The notes: generated by a model not told the origin, from the letters alone. 64,000 bases of DNA from Lysobacter sp. (GCA_011526085.1 WYBC01000035.1:62001-126000), one strand, 5' to 3'; counted from the stretch's first letter, positions 21,556 through 31,171 are shown. A program made the numbers and translations.

Positions 21556-23136
21556 ATGCGCCTGCCGGTCGCCATCGCCGCACTCACCTTCGCCCTGGCC
21601 GCAGCCGTCGCCCCGGCGCAGGACAACCGGCTGCCGGACATCGGCTCATCGGCCAACGAACTGCTGAACCCGGCGCGGCAGGCCGAATACGGCAGCATGA
21701 TGCTCAGCCAGCTCCGCCACTACGGCTACGTGCTGGACGACCCGTTGATCGACGGCTGGCTGCAATCGGTGGGCCATCGTCTCGCCGCCGCCAGCGACAA
21801 ACCGCAGCATCCCTTCACCTTCTTCATGCTCAAGGACCGGGCGTTCAATGCGTTCGCCACGCTCGGCGGCTACATCGGCACCAACGCCGGCCTGGTGCTG
21901 GCGGCCGAAAGCGAGGACGAAGTGGCCGGCGTGCTGTCGCACGAAGTCGCCCACGTCACCCAGACCCACGTGCTGCGCAGCGTGGAGCGGGCGCAGAAGG
22001 ACAGCGTGCCGATCCTGCTGGCGATGCTCGGCGCGATCGCCGTCGCCCAGTCTTCCGGCGGCAATTCGTCCGACGACGCATCCATGGCCGCGCTGGCCTC
22101 GGCGCAGGCGCTGATGCAGCAGCGCCAGATCGATTACACCCGTTCGAACGAATCCGAGGCCGATCGTCTGGGCATCCAGACCCTGGCCCGCGCCAGTTAC
22201 GACCCGCAGGCGATGGCCGGCATGTTCGGCCGGATGCAGGCGATTTCGCGGGTGAACCAGGGCGGCGAGCGCGAGCGTGCGCCCGACTATCTGCGCACCC
22301 ATCCCGTGAACACCACCCGCATCAGCGAAGCGCGGGCGCGGGCCGACGAACTGGCCACGAAACCCCGCGCCTTCGATCCGGGCAGCGTGATCACCAGCGA
22401 AAATCCGCTGCTGCCGTCGAGCCTGCGCGTCGCCGGCCCGGCCCGCGCCAACGACAACGTCCAGTTCGGCTGGGCGCGCGAACGCATCCGCGTGTTCAGC
22501 GCCAACACCGCCGCCGATGCGGTGCGCGAATACGAGCGCATGCGCCAGGCCAAGCCGCTCACCGATGCCCAGCGCTACGGGCTGGCCACCGCCCGCCTGC
22601 GCGACGGCCAATACGCGATCGCGGCGAAGGAACTGGCGCCGCTGCTGACGAAGTATCCGGCGGACCCGTGGATCGTGATCGCGATGGCCGAGATCGAAGC
22701 CCGCACCGGCGATCTCGCGGCGGCCGACAACCGGATGGAGGCGCTGCTGGCGCGCATGCCGAATCACCGCGCGGCCAGCCTGAGCTATGCCCGCCTGCTG
22801 GCCGAGCGCGACGACGCCACCGCCGGCCGCCGCGCCCAGGCGGTGCTGCGGCCGCTGCTGGTGACGGCCAAGGACGATCCGGTGTTCCAGCAGACCTTCG
22901 CCCGCGCCAGCGAGGTCGCCGGCGATCCGGTGCGCGCCGGCGAAGCCTATGCCGAAGCCGAATTCCTCAACGGTCGGCCGGAACGGGCCCTGATCCAGCT
23001 GAACACGCTGATCAAGCGACCGGAAGTCGATTACTACGCCCGCGCCCGGATCGAGGCCCGGATCGCCGCGATCACGCCCACGGTGCTGGAACTGCGGCGC
23101 CAGGGCGTGCGCGACGAGGTTCTCGAACGGCGCTGA
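21556..23136 (+). CDS. bepA: Periplasmic M48 metalloprotease/chaperone BepA
   Basis: BepA (YfgC) assists LptD assembly and degrades stalled outer-membrane proteins. The 526-residue product has a signal peptide (residues 1-21, ending AAAVAPAQ), the zinc motif HEVAH at 129-133, a third ligand Glu201 in NESEAD, and a histidine in RTHPVNTTRI that would match the regulatory His246 of E. coli BepA. The second half is a tetratricopeptide-type helical solenoid. Length is slightly above E. coli (487). Divergent from grxC with a 261-base gap. Confidence 0.9.
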   Translation: MRLPVAIAALTFALAAAVAPAQDNRLPDIGSSANELLNPARQAEYGSMMLSQLRHYGYVLDDPLIDGWLQSVGHRLAAASDKPQHPFTFFMLKDRAFNAFATLGGYIGTNAGLVLAAESEDEVAGVLSHEVAHVTQTHVLRSVERAQKDSVPILLAMLGAIAVAQSSGGNSSDDASMAALASAQALMQQRQIDYTRSNESEADRLGIQTLARASYDPQAMAGMFGRMQAISRVNQGGERERAPDYLRTHPVNTTRISEARARADELATKPRAFDPGSVITSENPLLPSSLRVAGPARANDNVQFGWARERIRVFSANTAADAVREYERMRQAKPLTDAQRYGLATARLRDGQYAIAAKELAPLLTKYPADPWIVIAMAEIEARTGDLAAADNRMEALLARMPNHRAASLSYARLLAERDDATAGRRAQAVLRPLLVTAKDDPVFQQTFARASEVAGDPVRAGEAYAEAEFLNGRPERALIQLNTLIKRPEVDYYARARIEARIAAITPTVLELRRQGVRDEVLERR

Positions 23137-23279
23137 GCCGGCCGGCTTCGACGCGGGCCGCGAACGGCAACCCGACGCGCCGATATTGCAGCGGGATGTC
23201 GACGCTGCGACGGAGGATGCCCCTGGCCGGTCGAAGCCCGCAAACCCGGCCCTCCGGAGGCGGCGACGCCGTCATGGTC

Positions 23280-23297
23280 CGGTCACAAAAATGTCGT
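23280..23297 (+). promoter_or_regulatory. Candidate Pho box upstream of phoB
   Basis: CGGTCAC-AAAA-ATGTCGT resembles the PhoB-binding repeat CTGTCAT-N4-CTGTCAT, with correct seven-four-seven spacing, 75 bases before phoB. It suggests autoregulation of phoBR. Confidence 0.5.
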
Positions 23298-23371
23298 CTA
23301 CTGTGATCCGCGCCCCGGCCAGCCGTTTCCGGCCGGGCACTCCCCCGCAGCGGTTGCACGCAGAAGACGTC

Positions 23372-24061
23372 ATGCAGAAGCGCATCCTCATCGTCGACGA
23401 CGAACCCGCGATCCGCGACATGGTGGCCTTCGCCCTGCGCAAGGGCGAATACGAGCCGGTCCATGCCGGCGACGGCCGCGAGGCCCAGGCCGCCATCGCC
23501 GAACGCGTGCCCGACCTGATCCTCCTCGACTGGATGCTGCCCGGCGCCAGCGGCCTGGAGCTGGCACGGCGCTGGCGGCGCGACGCGCTGACCCGCGACA
23601 TCCCGATCATCATGCTCACCGCGCGCGGCGAGGAGAACGACCGCGTCGGCGGGCTGGAAGCGGGCGTCGACGATTACGTCGTCAAACCGTTCTCGGCGCG
23701 CGAACTGCTGGCGCGGATCCGCGCGGTGCTGCGCCGTTCGCGCGAGGACGACGAGGACGGCAGCGTGCAGGTCGGCGACCTGCGGATCGACGGCGCCTCG
23801 CACCGCGTGTTCGCGGGCGACGCCCAGATCCAGATCGGTCCGACCGAGTACCGGCTGCTGCATTTCTTCATGACCCACGCCGAGCGCGTCTACACCCGCA
23901 ACCAGTTGCTGGACCATGTCTGGGGCGGCAATACCTACGTCGAGGAGCGCACGGTCGACGTGCACATCCGCCGGCTGCGGCGGGCGCTCGAACCGGTCCG
24001 GCTGGAAGGCATGGTGCAGACCGTGCGCGGCGCCGGTTACCGGTTCTCGGCGACGCTCTGA
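23372..24061 (+). CDS. phoB: Phosphate regulon response regulator PhoB
   Basis: OmpR-family regulator activated by phosphorylation during phosphate limitation. The 229-residue protein has a receiver domain with Asp9/Asp10, phospho-acceptor Asp53 (LLDWMLPG), Thr in MLTARGEE and Lys in VVKPFSARE, then a winged-helix domain ending VDVHIRRLRRAL and TVRGAGYRF. The next gene is phoR. An extended in-frame reading upstream is rejected because MQKRILIVDDEP is the standard start. Confidence 0.94.
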   Translation: MQKRILIVDDEPAIRDMVAFALRKGEYEPVHAGDGREAQAAIAERVPDLILLDWMLPGASGLELARRWRRDALTRDIPIIMLTARGEENDRVGGLEAGVDDYVVKPFSARELLARIRAVLRRSREDDEDGSVQVGDLRIDGASHRVFAGDAQIQIGPTEYRLLHFFMTHAERVYTRNQLLDHVWGGNTYVEERTVDVHIRRLRRALEPVRLEGMVQTVRGAGYRFSATL

Positions 24062-24111
24062 GCGCCGCCGCGGCCGTGCGATCCCGTCGCGCAATCCCAT
24101 AGACTGCGCGA

Positions 24112-25443
24112 ATGCCGCAAGATGCCCGCTCCGCATGGCGCACGACGCTCGGCCAGCTCGCGCTGGCCCTGGGTCTCGCGCTCGCGCTCGGCTTCGCGGT
24201 CGGCCAGCCCTGGCCGGTGCTCACCGCCACGGCGCTCGGCGTGGTCGCCTGGCATTACTGGAAACTGCGCCGGCTGCTGCTGCGGCTGACCGCGCGCCAG
24301 CGCCTGGCGCCACCGGTCGGCGACGGTGTCTGGAACCAGGTCGACCGCCTGCTCTATCGCAGCCAGAACGAAGTGCGCGCCCGCAAGCGCCGTCTGATCG
24401 AAATGCTGCGCGCTTACCGCGCCGCGACCGCCGCCCTGCCCGACGCCATCGTGGTGGTCGAGCGCAACAGCCAGCGCATCCTGTGGTTCAACGAAGCCGG
24501 GACCCGGCTGCTCGGACTGCGTCATCCGCGCGACCTCGGCGCCGCGCTCGGCGACCGCCTGCAGCCGCTGCCGATCGCGCACTGGCTGGCCGCCGGGCGT
24601 CACGCCGAACCGCTGCTGGACGCGCCATCGCCGGTCAGCCCGGAACTGCGGCTGAGCCTGCGCCTGATTCCCTATTCCGACGAACTGTGGCTGCTGGTCG
24701 CGCGCGACGTCAGCAAGCTGATGCGGCTGGAGCAGATGCGCCGCGATTTCGTCGCCAACGTCTCGCACGAACTGCGCACGCCGCTGACCGTGGTCCACGG
24801 CTATCTCGACATGCTCGATCCAGCCGAACAGCCGGACTGGGCGCCGATGCTGACCGAAATGCAGCGGCAATCGCAGCGCATGACGCAGCTGGTGGAGGAT
24901 CTGCTGACGCTCTCGCGGCTGGAGGCGCAGGAAGCCCTGCCGGAGGAAACCGTATCGATGGTGTCGATGCTGTCCACGCTCAAGCGCGAAGCCGAAGCGC
25001 TGAGCCAACGCAGGCACAGCATCGCGATTGAGGATGCCGCGGGCGTCGACCTGTGGGGCTCGACCAAGGAACTGCACAGCGCGTTCTCGAACCTGGTCAG
25101 CAACGCGATCCGCTACACCCCTGCCGGCGGCAGCATCCACATCCGTTTCGTCTCCGAACGCGACGGCGGCGTCAGCCTCGCGGTGGAGGACACCGGCTAC
25201 GGCATCCCGGCCGCGCATCTGCCGCGCATCACCGAACGCTTCTACCGCGTCTCCACCAGCCGTTCGCGCGAAAGCGGCGGCACCGGCCTCGGCCTGTCGA
25301 TCGTGAAGCACGTGCTGAACCTGCACCAGGCGCGTCTCGAAATCGAGAGCGAAGTCGGTCGCGGCAGCCGTTTCGCCTGTCGTTTCGGACGCGAGCGCAT
25401 CCGCGCCCGCGATCGCGCCCCCTACCCCGAAGAGCACGCATGA
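24112..25443 (+). CDS. phoR: Phosphate regulon sensor kinase PhoR
   Basis: Inner-membrane histidine kinase partner of PhoB. In the 443-residue protein, two hydrophobic helices near residues 15-50 form the PhoR-type membrane hairpin. A PAS region follows (PDAIVVVERNSQRILWFNEA), then the H box FVANVSHELRTPL with His219, N box LVSNAIRYTP, and G boxes DTGYGIP and GGTGLGLSI. The lack of a large periplasmic domain matches PhoR, which senses through the Pst transporter. The stop overlaps the ppk start. Confidence 0.94.
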   Translation: MPQDARSAWRTTLGQLALALGLALALGFAVGQPWPVLTATALGVVAWHYWKLRRLLLRLTARQRLAPPVGDGVWNQVDRLLYRSQNEVRARKRRLIEMLRAYRAATAALPDAIVVVERNSQRILWFNEAGTRLLGLRHPRDLGAALGDRLQPLPIAHWLAAGRHAEPLLDAPSPVSPELRLSLRLIPYSDELWLLVARDVSKLMRLEQMRRDFVANVSHELRTPLTVVHGYLDMLDPAEQPDWAPMLTEMQRQSQRMTQLVEDLLTLSRLEAQEALPEETVSMVSMLSTLKREAEALSQRRHSIAIEDAAGVDLWGSTKELHSAFSNLVSNAIRYTPAGGSIHIRFVSERDGGVSLAVEDTGYGIPAAHLPRITERFYRVSTSRSRESGGTGLGLSIVKHVLNLHQARLEIESEVGRGSRFACRFGRERIRARDRAPYPEEHA

Positions 25444-27560
25444 ACCCGAGCCCGTCCGCACGCACGCCCCCGCGCCAGCCCGTCGCGCCGGAGACGCCGC
25501 AGGAAACCGACCCGCTGCGCGACCCGTCGCTGTATCTCAACCGCGAGCTGTCGCAGCTGGACTTCAATTTCCGCGTGCTCGCGCAGGCGCAGGACGCGTC
25601 GGTGCCGCTGCTGGAACGGCTGCGCTACCTGTGCATTTCCTGCACCAACCTCGACGAATTCTTCGAGATCCGCGCCGCGACCGTGCGCCAGGCGCTGGAT
25701 TTCGGCATGCCGCTGGCCGCCGACGGCGTGCCGCACGCGACGCTGCTGAAACGCATCCACGACCGCGCCGCGGACCTGGTGGACGCGCAGTACCGCTGCT
25801 GGAACGAAGTGCTGCGACCCGCCCTCAGCGAGAACGGCGTGCGCGTCCTGCATCGCCAGCACTGGACCGCACGGCAGACGCGCTGGCTGCGCGCGTATTT
25901 CCGCGACGAAATCCTGCCGGTGCTGTCGCCGCTGGGACTGGATCCGGCGCATCCGTTCCCGAAGATCCTCAACAAATCTCTGAACATCGTGGTCGTGCTC
26001 AAGGGCAAGGACGCCTTCGGGCGCGCCGGGCATCTGGCCATCGTGCGCGCGCCGCGTTCGCTGCCGCGGATCATCCAGCTTCCGGAAAAAGCTTCGGGCG
26101 GCGAGCACGATTTCGTGTTCCTGTCGGCGGTGCTGTCGGCGTTCGTCGACGAACTGTTTCCGGGCATGGAGGTCAAGGGCGCCTATCAGTTCCGGGTGAC
26201 CCGCAACTCCGAACTGATCGTCGACGAGGAAGAAGTCGAGAACCTCGCGCTCGCGCTGCGCGACGAACTCGCCGGCCGCGGATTCCTGCGCGCGATGCGC
26301 CTGGAGATCGCCTCGGACTGCCCGAAACCGATCGTGCGTTCGCTGCTGGAGAACTTCGAACTGCCCGAAAACGCGGTCTATCGCATCCACGGCCCGGTGA
26401 ACCTCAATCGCGCGGCGCAGATCTACGACATGGTGCAGCGGCCGGACCTCAAGTATCCGCCGTATCAGCCGCAGCAGCTGAAGGACATGGAGACCATCTT
26501 CGAGCGCGCCGCGGCGGGCGACGTGCTGATGCACCATCCGTTCGACGCGTTCACGCCGGTGCTGGAACTGATCCGGCAGGCCGCGGAAGATCCGAACGTG
26601 CTCGCGATCAAGCAGACGCTCTATCGCGCCGGCAAGGATTCGCCGATCGTCGAACACCTGATCCAGGCCGCGCGCAACGGCAAGGACGTGACCGTGGTGA
26701 TCGAACTGCGCGCGCGTTTCGACGAAGAAGCGAACCTCCGGCTCGCCGACCGGCTGCAGGACGCCGGCGTGCAGGTGGTCTACGGCGTGGTCGGCTACAA
26801 GACCCACGCCAAGATGCTGCTGATCGTGCGCCGCGAAGGCCGCAAGCTGCAGCGCTACACCCATCTGGGCACCGGCAACTACCACGCCGGCACCTCGCGC
26901 GCCTACACCGACTTCGGCCTGATCACCGCCGACCCCGACATCGGCAGCGACGTGCACCAGATTTTCCAGCAGATTTCAGGGCTGGCGCCGGCGATCAAGC
27001 TGCGCCGGCTGCTGCAGTCGCCGTTCACGCTGCACGCGGGCGTGCTCAAGCGGATCGAGCGCGAAATGAAGCACGCCAAGGCCGGCCGGCCGGCGCAGAT
27101 CGTCGCGAAAATGAACGCGCTCAACGAACCGCAGGTGATCCGCGCGCTGTACCGCGCCTCGCAGGCCGGCGTCCGCATCGACCTGATCGTGCGCGGCGCC
27201 TGCACCCTGCGCCCCGGAATCCCCGGCGTGTCGGACCACATCCGCGTGCGCTCCATCGTCGGCCGCTTCCTCGAACACAGCCGCGTCTGGTGGTTCGGCA
27301 ACGACGGCGAGCCCGAGCTGTTCTGCTCCAGCGCCGACTGGCTGGAACGCAACCTGCTGCGCCGGGTGGAGATCGGTTTCCCGATCGTCGATCCGGCGCT
27401 GGCGGCACGGGTGAAGGAGGAGTCGCTGGACAACTACCTGCTCGACAATCTCAACGCCTGGGAGCTGCAGCCGGACGGGACCTATCGCCATCTGCAGCCC
27501 GAAGGCGACGCGATGCCGCATTCGGCGCAGTCCAGTCTGCTCGCCAAGCTCTGCGGCTGA
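25440..27560 (+). CDS. ppk: Polyphosphate kinase 1
   Basis: PPK1 reversibly makes polyphosphate from ATP. The 706-residue protein has the N-terminal domain start YLNRELSQLDFNFRVL, the catalytic autophosphorylated histidine His456 in YKTHAKM and the second conserved His475 in RYTHLGTGNYH, 19 residues apart as in E. coli. Substrate-loop segments EEANLRLADRLQ and GNDGEPELF are present. ATGA overlap with phoR indicates co-transcription and so phosphate-controlled expression. Confidence 0.96.
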   Translation: MNPSPSARTPPRQPVAPETPQETDPLRDPSLYLNRELSQLDFNFRVLAQAQDASVPLLERLRYLCISCTNLDEFFEIRAATVRQALDFGMPLAADGVPHATLLKRIHDRAADLVDAQYRCWNEVLRPALSENGVRVLHRQHWTARQTRWLRAYFRDEILPVLSPLGLDPAHPFPKILNKSLNIVVVLKGKDAFGRAGHLAIVRAPRSLPRIIQLPEKASGGEHDFVFLSAVLSAFVDELFPGMEVKGAYQFRVTRNSELIVDEEEVENLALALRDELAGRGFLRAMRLEIASDCPKPIVRSLLENFELPENAVYRIHGPVNLNRAAQIYDMVQRPDLKYPPYQPQQLKDMETIFERAAAGDVLMHHPFDAFTPVLELIRQAAEDPNVLAIKQTLYRAGKDSPIVEHLIQAARNGKDVTVVIELRARFDEEANLRLADRLQDAGVQVVYGVVGYKTHAKMLLIVRREGRKLQRYTHLGTGNYHAGTSRAYTDFGLITADPDIGSDVHQIFQQISGLAPAIKLRRLLQSPFTLHAGVLKRIEREMKHAKAGRPAQIVAKMNALNEPQVIRALYRASQAGVRIDLIVRGACTLRPGIPGVSDHIRVRSIVGRFLEHSRVWWFGNDGEPELFCSSADWLERNLLRRVEIGFPIVDPALAARVKEESLDNYLLDNLNAWELQPDGTYRHLQPEGDAMPHSAQSSLLAKLCG

Positions 27561-27686
27561 TCGGTCGCCCCCGCGCGTGGACGCCAAGCGCATCCGCCGG
27601 CCGGCCGCAAGCCGTTCCGTTCGGCCGGTCATGTTGGTAGGCTGCGCGGCATTCGCTCCCGTACCGTCCCGTCGCAGGCCAGCCGC

Positions 27687-29222
27687 TTGAACCGATCCGC
27701 CGCCTACGGTCGCGTGCCCTCCGCCCTGCTGCAGGATGGCGACGCCATGGCCGCCATCGATCTGGGATCGAACAGCTTCCACATGGTCGTGGCGCGCACG
27801 GTGCTGGGCCAGCTGCGCATCATCGACCGCCTGCGCGAGACCGTGCGTCTGGCCGACGGCCTCGACGCCCGCGGCGGGCTCAGCGCCGACGCGCGCCAGC
27901 GCGCGCTGGACTGCCTCTCCCGCTTCGGCGAACGCATCCGCGATCTTCCCGCACACGGCGTCCGCGCGATCGCGACCAACACGGTGCGGGCGCTGCGCGA
28001 TCCGCAGGTCTTCCTCTCCGACGCCGAAGCCGCGCTCGGCCATGGCATCGAAGTGGTCTCCGGCCGCGAGGAAGCGCGCCTGATCTATCTCGGCGTGGCC
28101 CACGCGCAGCCGCCGAAACCGGAACAGCGGCGTCTGGTGATCGATATCGGCGGCGGTTCCACCGAATGCATCATCGGCTCCGGATTCGACACCATCGAGC
28201 GCGAAAGCCTGCAGATCGGCTGCGTCGCCAGCACCCGCCGGTTCTTCGGCAACGGCAAGCTCTCGAAAAAGCGCTGGAAGGACGCGCTGACCGAGATCGA
28301 GGCCGAATTCCAGCAGTTCGCGGGGCTCTATCGCGCGCTCGGCTGGCAGGAGGCGATCGGCTCGTCCGGCACCAACAAGGCCATCGGCGAAATCTGCGCG
28401 GCGATGAAACTCACCAAGGGCGCGGTGACCGCCGAAGCGCTGCCGATCGTGCGCGACCGCCTGCTCGCCGCCGACCGGATCGAGGACATCGACCTGCCCG
28501 GCCTGCCGGAAGACCGCAAGGCGATCATCGCCGGCGGCATCCTGGTGCTGGAGGCTGCGTTCGAAACGCTCGGCCTGAAGAAGATGCAGGTCAGCAAGGC
28601 GGCGATGCGCGAAGGCGTGCTGTACGACATGCTCGGCCGCGGCGGCGTGGACGATCCGCGCGATGCGTCCATCGACGCGCTGATGCATCGCTACGGCAAC
28701 GACCGCGCGCAGGCGCAGCGGGTCGTGGACACCGCGCTGCAGTTGTTCGATCAGGTCGCCGCGAAGTGGAACCTCGGCGAAGACGAACGCCGCATGCTGG
28801 TCTGGGCCGCGCGCGTGCACGAGATCGGCCTGGCCATCGCCCACAGCCAGTATCACGTCCACGGCGCCTACATCCTGGAACACTCCGACATCGCCGGTTT
28901 CTCGCGCCAGGAGCAGTTGTTCCTGGCGGCGCTGGTGCGGAATCATCGCCGCAACGTGTCCAACAAATCGCTGGAAGTGCTGCCCGACCGCCTCCTCGCC
29001 CCGGCGCGCCGCTGCGCCGCGGTGCTGCGCCTGGCGGTGCTGCTGCATCGTTCGCACGAGGCCGAGTCGATCCCGAAACTCACCGCGCGCGTGTCCGGCA
29101 ACGCGATCGCGCTGTCGCTGTCGAAATCGTGGCTGGACGAACGCCCGCTGCTGCGTTCCGACCTCGAACACGAACCGGAAGGCATCGCCGGGCTGGCGAT
29201 CGATCTGCAGATCGAAGGCTGA
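27687..29222 (+). CDS. ppx: Exopolyphosphatase (Ppx/GppA family)
   Basis: Ppx removes terminal phosphates from polyphosphate; the family also includes pppGpp phosphatases. The 511-residue protein shows the actin-like ATPase motif AAIDLGSNSFHMVVA, the phosphate loop VIDIGGGSTECIIG, and a C-terminal HD-type helical domain (HEIGLAIAHSQYHVHGAYI). The reading opens with a TTG at 27687; an ATG at 27747 (MAAIDLGSNSF) is also credible. It lies 126 bases after ppk. Whether ppGpp-related activity exists cannot be told here. Confidence 0.9.
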   Translation: MNRSAAYGRVPSALLQDGDAMAAIDLGSNSFHMVVARTVLGQLRIIDRLRETVRLADGLDARGGLSADARQRALDCLSRFGERIRDLPAHGVRAIATNTVRALRDPQVFLSDAEAALGHGIEVVSGREEARLIYLGVAHAQPPKPEQRRLVIDIGGGSTECIIGSGFDTIERESLQIGCVASTRRFFGNGKLSKKRWKDALTEIEAEFQQFAGLYRALGWQEAIGSSGTNKAIGEICAAMKLTKGAVTAEALPIVRDRLLAADRIEDIDLPGLPEDRKAIIAGGILVLEAAFETLGLKKMQVSKAAMREGVLYDMLGRGGVDDPRDASIDALMHRYGNDRAQAQRVVDTALQLFDQVAAKWNLGEDERRMLVWAARVHEIGLAIAHSQYHVHGAYILEHSDIAGFSRQEQLFLAALVRNHRRNVSNKSLEVLPDRLLAPARRCAAVLRLAVLLHRSHEAESIPKLTARVSGNAIALSLSKSWLDERPLLRSDLEHEPEGIAGLAIDLQIEG

Positions 29223-29306
29223 TCGCGGCGCGTCATCGCGCTGTCACCGCCGCGCCATCGGGATTTCATCGCCGCCGCCCACACTCTCGAAAACGAGAGA
29301 CAGCGG

Positions 29307-30482
29307 ATGCGCTACGCGATCGTCACCGAAACCTGGCCGCCCGAAGTCAACGGCGTCGCCCTCACCGTGCAGAGCCTCGACCAGGGCCTGCGCGAACGCG
29401 GCCACGACGTGATGCTGGTGCGGCCCCGCCAAGCCCGCGGGCAATCGCCGGCCGCGCACGAACGACTGATCGCGAGCCTGCCGATGCCGCGCTACCCGGG
29501 CCTCCGCCTGGGTCTGCCGTCGACGCGCAGGCTGATCTCGCAGTGGCACCTGCACCGCCCGGATGCGATCTACGTGGCCACGGAAGGCCCGCTGGGGTGG
29601 TCGGCGTTGCGCGCGGCGCGAAGGCTGCGCATTCCCGCGGCCACCGGATTCCATACCCGTTTCGACGATTACATGCGCCACTACGGCGTGCCCTTCCTGC
29701 AGCCGATGGCGCTGGGCTGGATGCGTCGTTTCCACAACGGCGCGCAGGCGACGCTGGTGCCGACCGAAGCGCTGCGCGGCGAACTGCAGCAGCTCGGCTT
29801 CGCGCATGCCGTGCGGCTGCCGCGCGCCGTCGACACCGATCTGTTCCATCCGCGCCATCGCGACGATGTCCTGCGCGCCGGGTGGGGGCTGCGCGCGGAA
29901 GATCTGGCGGTGATCCATCTGGGCCGGATCGCGCCTGAAAAGAATCTCGCCCTCGCCGTCCGCGCCTTCCGCGAGATCCAGCGCGACATCCCCAAGGCCC
30001 GCTTCGTCTGGGTCGGCGACGGTCCGGCACGCGCGCAGCTGCAGAAGGACAACCCGGATTTCGTGTTCTGCGGCATCCAGCGCGGCGAAGCGCTGGCGCG
30101 GCATTTCGCCAGCGCCGATCTGTTCCTGTTCCCCAGCCGCAGCGAAACCTACGGCAACGTGACCCTGGAAGCGATGGCCAGCGGCGTGCCGACCGTCGCT
30201 TTCGACTACGGCGCCGCACACGAATGCCTGCGCGACGGCGAACACGGCGCCGCGGTCGCCGACGGACATGCACAGGCCGACGATGCCTTCGTGCGCGCCG
30301 CGCTGCGGATCGCCGGCGACCCCGGCCTGCGCGCGCAGATGCGGATGGCCGCGCGCGACGCGGTCTCGGCGCTGCTGCCCACGCAGGTCGCGGCGGATTT
30401 CGACGCGATTCTCCAACGTCTCGCCCAAACGGGGATCCGTGATGACTCAGCGTACGTTGCGTCGCCGATTGCGCGCGAATGA
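29307..30482 (+). CDS. GT4-family glycosyltransferase
   Basis: A 391-residue GT-B retaining glycosyltransferase: N-terminal acceptor domain starting MRYAIVTETWPPEVNGVALT and C-terminal donor domain with GRIAPEKNLALAVRAF and the nucleotide-sugar motif FLFPSRSETYGNVTLEAMAS. Family members with this N terminus include mannosyl- and glucosyltransferases acting on lipids (MgtA, SqdX-like, Agt). No membrane segment is visible. Its 3' end overlaps the PAP2 gene by 41 bases, so the two are coupled. The position just after phoBR-ppk-ppx hints at a phosphate-stress lipid role, but that is inference. Confidence 0.85.
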   Translation: MRYAIVTETWPPEVNGVALTVQSLDQGLRERGHDVMLVRPRQARGQSPAAHERLIASLPMPRYPGLRLGLPSTRRLISQWHLHRPDAIYVATEGPLGWSALRAARRLRIPAATGFHTRFDDYMRHYGVPFLQPMALGWMRRFHNGAQATLVPTEALRGELQQLGFAHAVRLPRAVDTDLFHPRHRDDVLRAGWGLRAEDLAVIHLGRIAPEKNLALAVRAFREIQRDIPKARFVWVGDGPARAQLQKDNPDFVFCGIQRGEALARHFASADLFLFPSRSETYGNVTLEAMASGVPTVAFDYGAAHECLRDGEHGAAVADGHAQADDAFVRAALRIAGDPGLRAQMRMAARDAVSALLPTQVAADFDAILQRLAQTGIRDDSAYVASPIARE

Positions 30483-30999
30483 ATCGGCCTGGTGCCTGCG
30501 CGCGAACACAGTGTGCGGGCGTCGCGTCGCGTTCCGTTTCTTCGCCGCGGTGAGCCGGCTGGGCGACGGCGTGTTCTGGTACGCATTGATGGCCGGGCTC
30601 GCGCTGCTGGGCGGCGCCGCCGGTCGCGCGGCGGCGCTGCATCTGGCCGCGATCGGGCTGGTCTCGCTGGTGCTGTACAAGGCGCTGAAGCGCTGGACGC
30701 GACGCCCGCGCCCCTGCGCCGCGGATCTGCGCATCCGCGCCTGGGTGACGCCGCTGGACGAATTCAGCTTTCCTTCGGGGCATACGCTGCATGCCGTCGC
30801 CTTCACCATCGTCGCGCTGGCCTACGTGCCCGCGCTGGCGTGGCTGCTGATTCCGTTCGCCGCCAGCGTCGCGGTCTCGCGCGTGGTCCTGGGGCTGCAC
30901 TATCCCAGCGACGTGCTCGCCGCCACCGGCATCGGCAGCGGACTGGCGCTCGGTTCGATCTGGGCGCGCAACATGACCATGCAGCTCGCCATCGGGTAA
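30442..30999 (+). CDS. PAP2-family membrane phosphatase
   Basis: The 185-residue membrane protein has the three PAP2 phosphatase motifs: KRWTRRPRP, PSGHTLHA and SRVVLGLHYPSD. Several hydrophobic helices place the active site at the periplasmic face. Family members dephosphorylate phosphatidic acid, phosphatidylglycerophosphate or undecaprenyl pyrophosphate. I start at the ATG at 30442, inside the end of the glycosyltransferase. The short N terminus is basic. A large hairpin with a T run follows the stop. Confidence 0.85.
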   Translation: MTQRTLRRRLRANESAWCLRANTVCGRRVAFRFFAAVSRLGDGVFWYALMAGLALLGGAAGRAAALHLAAIGLVSLVLYKALKRWTRRPRPCAADLRIRAWVTPLDEFSFPSGHTLHAVAFTIVALAYVPALAWLLIPFAASVAVSRVVLGLHYPSDVLAATGIGSGLALGSIWARNMTMQLAIG

Positions 31000-31020
31000 T
31001 CGCCATCGAGTCACACGGAG

Positions 31021-31077
31021 CGCAGCGCGTCCAACCCGTCCGGAAGCGGGTGCGGACGCGCTGCGGTCCGGTTTTCA
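31021..31077 (+). terminator. Terminator after PAP2 gene
   Basis: A 12-base stem (CGCAGCGCGTCC at 31021-31032, complement at 31054-31065) encloses a smaller ACCCG/CGGGT hairpin and is followed by GTCCGGTTTTC. Confidence 0.65.
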
Positions 31078-31139
31078 TGCGAGCGCGCATGCGATCGCGC
31101 ACGCCCGTGGATCGGGCTTGCGATGCGCTGCGGGGAAAC

Positions 31140-31162
31140 GGCGGGCCCTGGGCCCGCCCTAC
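31140..31162 (-). repeat. GTAG-type REP palindrome
   Basis: On the minus strand the sequence opens with GTAG and folds into a perfect nine-base hairpin GGCGGGCCC/GGGCCCGCC with a one-base centre. Short palindromes headed by GTAG are a known dispersed REP class in Stenotrophomonas and relatives. It lies between the PAP2 gene and the amidase stop. Confidence 0.55.
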
Positions 31163-31171
31163 GCGCCCGCT

